From Frankiaceae bacterium (GTDB lineage Bacteria > Actinomycetota > Actinomycetes > JAFAQI01): DNA of 19,237 bases. Below are positions 13,529-19,237 of this stretch, piece after piece. The stretch lies in NCBI GenBank assembly GCA_030840545.1, contig JAVEEH010000052.1, positions 1-19,237 of the forward strand, given 5' to 3'. The notes under the pieces are model-generated. The model did not search any database, had not been told where the DNA came from, and was given only the letters and a program-made list of their open reading frames with translations. The first letter of the stretch is position 1; each line of letters begins with the position of its first letter. A program made the position numbers and the translations under genes.

Positions 13529-14233
13529 ATGCGCACGGTGATCCTCTGCGGCGGTCGGGGCACCCGGGCCTGGCCCGCTACGGCCGAGGTCCCGAAGCCG
13601 ATGCTCGAGATCGGCGGCCGCCCGGTGCTGCACCACGTGATGGAGATCTATGCCCGGCAGGGCTTCGCCGACTTCGTCCTGGCCACCGGCTACAAGGGTG
13701 ACGTCATCGCAGCGTGGGTCGCCACTCTCACGGACGGCTGGAAGGTGGAGTGTGTCGACACCGGCGACGACGCGGACACCGGTGAGCGGCTGCGCATGTG
13801 CGCCGGCCGGATCGAGGCGCCGTTCCTTGCCACCTACGGCGACGGTCTCGGCAACGTCGACGTGTCCGCCGTCGCGCGGCGCCAGCGTGAGCACGACGGT
13901 GCGGCCACGGTGACCGTCGTACCGCTGCCGTCCCAGTACGGCACGATCGACACCGACGACGACGGCCGGGTCACGGCGTTCCGCGAGAAGCCATTGCTGC
14001 GCGACCACTGGATCAACGCCGGGTTCATGGCGTTCGACGCCGCGGCCGTCCTGTCCACGCCCGGTCCCAGCCTCGAGCGTGACGTGCTTCCCGCTCTTGG
14101 CGCCGGTGGGCAGCTCTACGCGTATCGTCACGACGGCTTCTGGAAGTCGATGGACACACACAAGGACGTCGTCGAGCTCAACACGCTCGCCAACAACGAG
14201 GGGCACCCGTGGCTACAGGTTCCGACGAGCTGA
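13529..14233 (+). CDS. sugar-1-phosphate nucleotidyltransferase, RfbF-like
   Basis: The product is a 234-residue nucleotidyltransferase that activates a sugar 1-phosphate with an NTP. It has the signature GGRGTR at 8-13, V-P-K-P-M at 21-25 with the catalytic Lys23, 'GYKGDVI' at 54-60, 'CVDTGDDADTGERL' at 75-88, YGDGLGNVD at 103-111, and 'FREKPLLRDHWINAGFMAFD' from 151. The G-Y-K-G and Y-G-D-G-L-x-N-V-D features are those of glucose-1-phosphate cytidylyltransferase (RfbF/DdhA), so CDP-glucose is the likely product. It is a little shorter than RfbF (about 257). Its 3' end overlaps the next gene by 25 nt. A different NTP or sugar cannot be excluded. Confidence 0.82.
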   Translation: MRTVILCGGRGTRAWPATAEVPKPMLEIGGRPVLHHVMEIYARQGFADFVLATGYKGDVIAAWVATLTDGWKVECVDTGDDADTGERLRMCAGRIEAPFLATYGDGLGNVDVSAVARRQREHDGAATVTVVPLPSQYGTIDTDDDGRVTAFREKPLLRDHWINAGFMAFDAAAVLSTPGPSLERDVLPALGAGGQLYAYRHDGFWKSMDTHKDVVELNTLANNEGHPWLQVPTS

Positions 14234-15204
14234 ACGGTGCTCGCACCCTCGTCACCGGGGCTTCGGGGTTCATCGGCTCGCATCTCACCCGCCGACTGCT
14301 TGCCGCCGGTGCCGAGGTGCACGCGCTGACCAGCGTGGTGTCATCGGTCTACCCGATGCGGCTCGTCGACGTGCGCGACCGCATCACGTTGCACGAGGCA
14401 AGCCTGATCGACCGCGGGGCGCTCGAGACGGTCGCCGCCGAGGTCAAACCGGACTATGTCTTCCACCTCGGCGCCTACACCCATGTGGGCAAGTCGTGGC
14501 AGCGCGTCGACGAGTGCGTGCAGGTCAACGTGCAGGGCACCGTCAACCTGCTGATGGCGTTGGCGCCGCACGGTTACAAGCGGTTCGTCAGCACCGGCAC
14601 GAGCGAGATCTACGGCGACATCGACGTGCCGTTCCGCGAGGACAACCAGCCGCATCCGATCTCGCCCTACTCGGTCAGCAAGTACGCCGCCGAGGAATAC
14701 TGCCGGCTGTTCGGTGACTCCTACAGCTGGCCGATCGTGCGGGTGCGCCCGTTCAACGCCTACGGTCCCGCGCAGAGTCCGGACCGGGTGATCCCCGAGA
14801 TCATCACGCGAGCGTTCCGCGGCGAACGGCTGCGGATGACGCAGGGCCGGCAGACCCGGGAGTTCAACTACGTCGAAGACCTTGCCGAAGGCTTCCTGCA
14901 GCTCGCGACGACGCCCGGCATCGACGGCGAGCTGTTCAACCTCGGGTGCGGCGTCGACGTGTCGATGCGTGAGGTCGCCACCAAGATCCTGGACCTGATG
15001 GGCAACCCGATCGAGGCCGACTTCGGCGCGTTCCCGGACCGGCCGACCGAGATCTGGGAGATGCGCTGCGACCCGGCGAAGGCTCGGGAGCGAGTGGGCT
15101 ATGACCCGCAGACCTCACTCGACGAGGGCCTGGCCCGGACCATCGAGTGGTATCGCGGCGAGCTCGCATCGGGCAGCACCCAGTTCGCCCTCGCGCCCTC
15201 GTGA
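14209..15204 (+). CDS. NAD-dependent epimerase/dehydratase (extended SDR)
   Basis: This 331-residue extended short-chain dehydrogenase modifies nucleotide sugars. It has TGASGFIG at 16-23 for NAD binding, 'YVFHLGAYTHVGKSW' at 83-97, STGTSEIYG at 128-136, and the catalytic Y154-x-x-x-K158 in SPYSVSK. Then follow 'RPFNAYGPAQSPDRVIPEI' and 'REFNYVEDLAEGFLQL', typical of 4,6-dehydratase and 4-epimerase relatives. Paired with the RfbF-like gene it probably acts on the same CDP- (or other NDP-) sugar. The GTG at 14209 is inside the previous gene and is preceded by a G-A-G-G-G-G ribosome binding site. The stop overlaps the next start (GTGA). Dehydratase versus epimerase cannot be settled from motifs. 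Confidence 0.85.
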   Translation: MATGSDELNGARTLVTGASGFIGSHLTRRLLAAGAEVHALTSVVSSVYPMRLVDVRDRITLHEASLIDRGALETVAAEVKPDYVFHLGAYTHVGKSWQRVDECVQVNVQGTVNLLMALAPHGYKRFVSTGTSEIYGDIDVPFREDNQPHPISPYSVSKYAAEEYCRLFGDSYSWPIVRVRPFNAYGPAQSPDRVIPEIITRAFRGERLRMTQGRQTREFNYVEDLAEGFLQLATTPGIDGELFNLGCGVDVSMREVATKILDLMGNPIEADFGAFPDRPTEIWEMRCDPAKARERVGYDPQTSLDEGLARTIEWYRGELASGSTQFALAPS

Positions 15205-16304
15205 CGCGGCTCGCCCTCGTCCATCCCTTCAGCTGGCCTGCGGTGAGGCGCGGCGGTGAGCGCTATCTGCACGACCTTGCGTGGTGGTTCGCCGCTGCCG
15301 GTGTCTCGGTCGACGTCATCGTCGGCGGCCCTCCCGGGATCGAGGAGATCGCGGGTGCCCGGCTCGTGCGCGTCCGGCATCCGCGTCGCCTCGACGTCCG
15401 TGGGCTGACCCGCCTCGACACGTTCGGGTTGCCGGCCCTCGGCTGGCTGTCGCGGCATCGTTACGACGTCGTGCACGCGTTGACCCCGACGGCCGCGCTC
15501 GCCGCTGTCGCCACCGGGCAGCGCACCGTCTACACCGCGCTCGGGCACCCGACCCCGCAGACGATCGGCCGGCGGCGGCTGGACCCCCGGCTGTTCCGCA
15601 CGACCGTGCGCCGCGCCGCCGCCCCCCTCGCGTTGAGCGAGTCGGCTGCCGACGCCATCGCCGTGATCACCGGCATCCGGCCGCGGGTGGTGCCGCCTGG
15701 GCTGCGCACCGACCGGTTCCCGCTGCTCGACCGCCCGCGCACCGGCCCGCCCCGGGTGCTGTTCCCGGCGTTCGCCGGCGACCGGCGCAAGGGGCTCGAC
15801 GTGCTGCTCGCGGCGTTCGCCCGGGTGCTCGACGTGCACCCCGACGCCCGGCTGCAGCTCGGCGGCGGCGGTGAGACCGGCTGGGCGTTCGACCGGCTCG
15901 AACCGGACGTCCGGGAGAAGGTCGCAGCGGCGTGCGACGACCTGGGGGCGGGCGGCCTCGACGACGTCGCGGATCGCTATGCGCAGGCGACGGTGACGGT
16001 GCTGCCGAGTGTCGACGAGGCGTTCGGGCTGGTGCTCATCGAGTCGCTGGCGACCGGCACCCCGGTCGTCGGCGTCGCCTCCGGCGGGCCGATCGAGATC
16101 GTCGACTCCGCCGCCGTCGGCCGGCTGGCAAGCCCGCGCGACCCGGTGTCGCTCGCCGACGGCGTCATCGACACGATCGCGCTCGCGGCGCAGCCCGAGA
16201 CCGCGAAGGCCTGCTCCGTTCACGCGCAGCGCTGGGACTGGGCGACGACGATCGGCCCGCTGCACCTGGATGTCTACCGGCACGCCGCGCGGTCGTGGAC
16301 ATGA
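15201..16304 (+). CDS. GT4 glycosyltransferase
   Basis: This 367-residue GT-B enzyme has an N-terminal strand 'LALVHPFSWPAVRRGGERYLHDLAWWF' with the R-R-G-G-E acceptor loop at 16-20, 'YDVVHALTP' at 88-96, and 'VVPPGLRTDRF' at 163-173 between the domains. The donor domain has D-R-R-K-G at 194-198 and the E-x7-E motif EAFGLVLIE at 273-281, then 'GTPVVGVASGGPIEIVD'. These are clear GT4 signatures. The GTG at 15201 is preferred to an ATG-like start at 15147 because it begins directly at the first beta strand and overlaps the preceding stop by 4 nt. The ATGA overlap with the following GT2 indicates tight coupling. Confidence 0.92.
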   Translation: MTRLALVHPFSWPAVRRGGERYLHDLAWWFAAAGVSVDVIVGGPPGIEEIAGARLVRVRHPRRLDVRGLTRLDTFGLPALGWLSRHRYDVVHALTPTAALAAVATGQRTVYTALGHPTPQTIGRRRLDPRLFRTTVRRAAAPLALSESAADAIAVITGIRPRVVPPGLRTDRFPLLDRPRTGPPRVLFPAFAGDRRKGLDVLLAAFARVLDVHPDARLQLGGGGETGWAFDRLEPDVREKVAAACDDLGAGGLDDVADRYAQATVTVLPSVDEAFGLVLIESLATGTPVVGVASGGPIEIVDSAAVGRLASPRDPVSLADGVIDTIALAAQPETAKACSVHAQRWDWATTIGPLHLDVYRHAARSWT

Positions 16305-17248
16305 CGGCGCCGGCCGGCAGCGGGCCGGAGCCCGGTGTGCCGGAGCTCAGCGTCGTGGTGCCGACCTACCGCCGGCCCGACCTGTTGCGTCAGTGCCTCG
16401 ATGCACTCGCCGCGCAGGACGTCGAACGGTCCCGCTTCGAGGTCGTCGTCGTCGACGACGGGTCGCAGGACGACACCACCGCGGTGCTTGCCGCCGCGTC
16501 AGATGTGGTCGGGCTGACCCAGCCGGCCAATGCCGGGCCCGCGGCCGCCCGCAACCGCGGCATCGAGGCTTCCCGCGGGCGGCTGGTGCTCTTTCTCGAC
16601 GACGACATCGCGGCCGCACCCGATCTCGTGTCGACCCATCTGGCGCTGCACGCCGCCGCCGGCGGCGATCCGCAGCTCGGCGTGCTCGGGCGGGTCGACT
16701 GGCACCCGTCTCTCACCGTGACCCCGTTCATGCACTGGCTCGACCGGTCCGGGCTGCAGTTCGCCTACGAGACGTGGCTGCGCGAGGGTCCGATCGACCC
16801 GCCGTACGCCGCCTTCTACACCGCCAACCTGTCGATGCCTCGGTCCCTGCTCGTCGACGCCGGCGGTTTCGACGAGCGGTTCCCCTACGCCGCGTTCGAG
16901 GACATCGAGCTGGCCTACCGGCTCACCGCTCGCGGCTTCCGGATGGACTACCGGCCGGCCGCGCAGGCCTTCCACACGCGGGCTATGGCGCCGGCAGACT
17001 TCACCATGCGGATGGAACGGGTCGGTGAGTCGGCGGAGCTGCTGCGGGCCGCGGCGCCGGACTTCCCGCTCGACGACGCAGAGCTGGCCCGGCGGGTGAC
17101 CAGCCGCTGGACGCGTTGGCGGCTGGCGCTGGCCGCCCGCTCCGGCGCCGATCTCGCGCGCCGCCGGCACTACTGGGCCCAGGTGGGCGCCGCCTACGAA
17201 CGCGGCCGGCAACGCGGACGGCGGAAGGCTCAGGGCAGCGGCGTGTAG
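16301..17248 (+). CDS. GT2 glycosyltransferase
   Basis: This 315-residue GT-A family 2 enzyme has 'LSVVVPTYRRPDLL' (16-29), VVDDGSQDDT at 50-59, 'NAGPAAARNRGIEASRGRLVLFLDDD' ending in the metal-binding D-D-D at 100-102, 'FYTANLSMPRSLLVDAGGFDERF' (172-194) and F-E-D-I-E at 199-203. The C-terminal about 60 residues are Arg-rich (GRQRGRRK), possibly membrane-surface binding. It overlaps the preceding GT4 by 4 nt and is the last plus-strand gene. Its 3' end overlaps the opposite-strand GH16-like gene by 19 nt. Donor and acceptor are unknown. Confidence 0.92.
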   Translation: MTAPAGSGPEPGVPELSVVVPTYRRPDLLRQCLDALAAQDVERSRFEVVVVDDGSQDDTTAVLAAASDVVGLTQPANAGPAAARNRGIEASRGRLVLFLDDDIAAAPDLVSTHLALHAAAGGDPQLGVLGRVDWHPSLTVTPFMHWLDRSGLQFAYETWLREGPIDPPYAAFYTANLSMPRSLLVDAGGFDERFPYAAFEDIELAYRLTARGFRMDYRPAAQAFHTRAMAPADFTMRMERVGESAELLRAAAPDFPLDDAELARRVTSRWTRWRLALAARSGADLARRRHYWAQVGAAYERGRQRGRRKAQGSGV

Positions 17249-18018
17249 CTGAAGCTCTGGAAGACGACTTCCTGGTTGAGGCCGTTGTAGGGCGGGATGT
17301 GCCGCTGGAACCAAAGGTTGAGGTGCACCTGGGTGCCCGACTGCGCGCTGCCGGGCAGCGCCTTGGTCGTCCGCCAGGTGTTGACGATGCGGCCGTTCGC
17401 TGCCGAGCCCACCCGCGCCCGGAAGGTGAGGACGTTGGGCTTCCAGATGAACTCATAGGTCATCGCGGTCGTCCGGGGCACCGAGAACGGCAGCATGTGT
17501 CCCGCGGCTTGCCACGGCTGCACGACCCACTGTGCGTTGTGCGCCGTCGGGGCAGGCTGGCCCCAGCGGCTCAGCTCGACATCGGCTTCCTGCCGACTGG
17601 GAAAGACCTTGGCGTTGTAGGTGAACATGCCCACCACGGCATTGGGGTCGAGCGAATCCATCGGCGTGTTCACGACGAAGCGGTAGGTGCCGTAGCCGTA
17701 GTTGTTCTTCGTGGTCTGGAGCGCAACGCTGTACCAGGTGCCGGCGACCTTGCTGGCGACGAGGTGCAACGCACCCGACGCGTCGGTGAAGACGGTCTGC
17801 GGCGTGGCGAGCCAGTAGTTGCCGCCGGGGCCCAGCCGCGCGACCGGGCTCTGCCGGGCGGTCCAGGTCTGCCCCTGCCAGACGATCGGCACGACGTAGG
17901 CGCCGCTGGCGCCGGCTGGAAGGCTGGCCGGGAGACGACCCGCGGTCGCGGGCACGGCTGCTGCGGCCGACGCGGCAACCGCCGCGGCCACGAGAACTAC
18001 CCGTCCCATTCGCGACAT
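17230..18018 (-). CDS. secreted GH16-like glycoside hydrolase or lectin
   Basis: The product is 262 residues. A signal peptide (about 1-27, hydrophobic Ala/Val core) precedes a jelly-roll-like domain. 'NNYGYGTYRFVVNTPMDSLDPNAVVGMFTYN' (105-135) and then E144-A-D-V-E148 followed by L-S-R-W-G correspond to the E-x-D-x-E catalytic signature of family 16 endo-glycanases (nucleophile first Glu, acid/base last Glu). 'YEFIWKPNVLTFRA' (188-201) matches the later strand of the fold. Both glutamates and the aspartate are present, so it may be active on beta-glucan-like or exopolysaccharide chains. Position beside the glycosyltransferases suggests trimming of the product. Two ATGs (18018 and 18009) are possible; the first is used because no Shine-Dalgarno sequence favours either. 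Confidence 0.75.
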   Translation of the reverse strand: MSRMGRVVLVAAAVAASAAAAVPATAGRLPASLPAGASGAYVVPIVWQGQTWTARQSPVARLGPGGNYWLATPQTVFTDASGALHLVASKVAGTWYSVALQTTKNNYGYGTYRFVVNTPMDSLDPNAVVGMFTYNAKVFPSRQEADVELSRWGQPAPTAHNAQWVVQPWQAAGHMLPFSVPRTTAMTYEFIWKPNVLTFRARVGSAANGRIVNTWRTTKALPGSAQSGTQVHLNLWFQRHIPPYNGLNQEVVFQSFSYTPLP

Positions 18019-18110
18019 AGCGATCTAATCCTAACGAGTCGGGCAGCGGCTGGCCGCGCGAGTCCGGTCAGAGAGTCCAACGAGCCATTCGCGGTTTGGA
18101 TGCGCCCGGA

Positions 18111-18848
18111 TCAGCCGGGGCGGCGCAGCACCAGCTCGACGTGCATGCCGTGCCAGGCCATCCGCCCGGTCGAGCGGTAGAGCCGCGGCAGCAGCCGGCG
18201 CAATGCGGCCTGCCCCGGGCGGGACCAGGCGAGCCGGTCGGCGAAGCCGAACCGGCCGGTCACGGCCTGGCCGTAGTCCAGGCCGCGGACCCGCTCGAGC
18301 CGGAAGTGCGGCTCGGCCGCCCGCCACAGCCGCCGCCCTGTCATGAACGCCTCGTAACCCCCGTGGTGGGCGCCCCAGGGGTTCCAGTCGTGACGGCCCG
18401 AGCGCCGGTCGGCGAGCCACTTGTGCAGGCCGGCCACGTTGGCGTAGTTGGGCGTCGTCACATAGAACAGGCCACCGGGCTGCAGCACCCGAGCGACGTC
18501 GGCGAACACCCGCCGTGGGTCGTCGACATGCTCGAGCACCTCGGTGCACACCGCGACCGCGAAGCTCGCGTCGCCGAACGGCAGTCGCGCCCCGTCCGCC
18601 ACGACGACCACGCCGCGGCTCTTCGCCTCGCGCGCCGCCGACAGCGAGATCTCCGCACCGACGCTGCGGCCGCGCCGATCGAGCACCGGCAGGTTGCCAC
18701 CGATGCCGCTGCCGACGTCGAGCAGCGGCCCGGTGGTGAACCACTCGTCGAGGAAGCGTTCGAGGCCCGCCCGCACCTCGGCCGGCGCCGTCTGCGAGTC
18801 CGGGTCCTCGCGCGCGGCGTAGTGCGACGCCGCGGATCCGGGGCTCAT
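18111..18848 (-). CDS. class I SAM-dependent methyltransferase
   Basis: The product is a 245-residue methyltransferase of the UbiE/COQ5 type (methyltransf_11). Motif I LLDVGSGIGGN is at 42-52, the acidic end of strand 2 is Glu66, 'VVVADGARLPF' is at 81-91, 'CTEVLEHVDDPRRVF' is at 101-115, and 'LQPGGLFYVTTPNY' is at 122-135. The C-terminal part has an aromatic H-D-W-N-P-W-G segment (153-159) found in methyltransferases of polysaccharide clusters. It likely O-methylates a sugar or glycan precursor; the substrate is inferred from context only. The ATG at 18848 overlaps the stop of the upstream acyltransferase (ATGA), so the two form an operon. Confidence 0.85.
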   Translation of the reverse strand: MSPGSAASHYAAREDPDSQTAPAEVRAGLERFLDEWFTTGPLLDVGSGIGGNLPVLDRRGRSVGAEISLSAAREAKSRGVVVVADGARLPFGDASFAVAVCTEVLEHVDDPRRVFADVARVLQPGGLFYVTTPNYANVAGLHKWLADRRSGRHDWNPWGAHHGGYEAFMTGRRLWRAAEPHFRLERVRGLDYGQAVTGRFGFADRLAWSRPGQAALRRLLPRLYRSTGRMAWHGMHVELVLRRPG

Positions 18849-19237
18849 CCGACCTCCAGGTCCGGGGGCCGGTTCTCCGGGCGTCCGTAGTACTCGCGCA
18901 CCCGGGCAGGTGCACCGGCGGCGAGGCAGAACGCGGGCACCGGACGGCTGACCAGCGAGTGCGCCCCGACGAGAGCCCGCTCGCCGAGCGAGGCGAAGAT
19001 CGTGCACTTCGACATGACGACTGCACCATCACCGATCTCGATCGGTGTGAAGTCATAGCCCTGGTCGAGCAGGTGCACGTCGGGATCGCGCCAGCGGTGG
19101 TTGCCGTCGACGATCATCGCCGACTGCCCGAACACGGCACGCCTGCCGATCGTCAGCGACGTCGTGATCTGGATGAGCGTCGACGACGTGAACGTCGTGC
19201 CCGGACCGATCTCGACGTGGCCACCGCCACTGATCTC
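18845..19237 (-). CDS. left-handed beta-helix acyltransferase, 5' end missing
   Basis: This is the C-terminal 130 residues of a hexapeptide-repeat transferase (maltose O-acetyltransferase/NodL class); the N-terminus lies beyond the right edge. The open frame continues in phase to the last base. Hexapeptide-type repeats are visible in 'HVEIGPGTTFTSSTLIQITTSLTIGRRAVFGQSAMIVDGNHRW', with the catalytic-type His in D-G-N-H, and then 'IEIGDGAVVMSKCTIFASLGERALVGAHSLVSRPVPAFCLAAGAPAR', the classic closing coil. Such enzymes acetylate a sugar hydroxyl from acetyl-CoA. The neighbour methyltransferase suggests joint decoration of the same glycan. An internal GTG at 19135 is not the start because the repeats run upstream of it. 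Confidence 0.85.
   Translation of the reverse strand, partial: EISGGGHVEIGPGTTFTSSTLIQITTSLTIGRRAVFGQSAMIVDGNHRWRDPDVHLLDQGYDFTPIEIGDGAVVMSKCTIFASLGERALVGAHSLVSRPVPAFCLAAGAPARVREYYGRPENRPPDLEVG

Noticed and set aside
15099..16283. 394-codon minus-strand frame opposite the second GT4 gene
   Set aside because: Low-complexity Arg/Gly/Ala-rich product; the plus-strand frame has E-x7-E and other GT4 motifs and 4-nt overlaps with both neighbours.
1..19237. CRISPR arrays, tRNA or rRNA genes, insertion sequences, phage attachment sites
   Set aside because: No regularly spaced direct repeats, no tRNA-like cloverleaf with CCA/T-arm consensus and no transposase or integrase motifs were seen on either strand.

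Overview
The window is GC-rich, densely packed DNA with many GTG starts, 1-25 nt gene overlaps and several probable leaderless start sites. This points to a high-GC actinobacterium; I cannot place it below phylum. I see no rRNA, tRNA, CRISPR array, insertion sequence or phage gene. All product calls rest on motif reading, without any database search.

Layout: (1) 1-207, minus: the N-terminus of a UDP-glucose 6-dehydrogenase-type enzyme, cut by the window edge. (2) 416-2265, plus: three cell-surface genes, namely a 73-residue protein with an LPFTG sorting signal, a secreted protein resembling WxL-domain proteins, and a short secreted beta-domain protein with a C-terminal membrane helix (DUF916-like). 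(3) 2249-3570, plus: an HSL-type alpha/beta hydrolase and a DsrE-like protein. (4) 3604-5399, minus: a second surface pair, a WxL-like secreted protein followed by a full-length DUF916-like membrane-anchored protein. (5) 5630-9589: sulfate activation, with an APS kinase carrying an unusual N-terminal extension (plus) facing cysD-cysN-cysQ (minus). (6) 9640-10191, minus: a secreted four-cysteine protein of unknown family. (7) 10370-17248, plus: seven genes for glycan assembly (GT2, GT4, GT2, RfbF-like nucleotidyltransferase, SDR epimerase/dehydratase, GT4, GT2). (8) 17230-19237, minus: a secreted GH16-like protein, a methyltransferase and a left-handed beta-helix acyltransferase cut by the right edge.

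Taken together this looks like an envelope or exopolysaccharide locus. UDP-glucuronate and probably CDP- or dTDP-sugar precursors would feed the glycosyltransferases, while the methyltransferase, the acyltransferase and possibly PAPS-dependent sulfation would decorate the glycan. No sulfotransferase, polymerase or flippase is in the window, so the sulfation idea is an inference.

The most unusual part is the pair of surface-protein loci at 416-2265 and 3604-5399. Their gene content mirrors the csc (CscA/B/C/D) cell-surface clusters known from low-GC Gram-positives (DUF916 protein + WxL proteins + small LPxTG protein), but in a high-GC genome and without the Trp-x-Leu motifs. A second pattern is a TANNNT-like hexamer ending 6-7 nt before the start codon of six genes.
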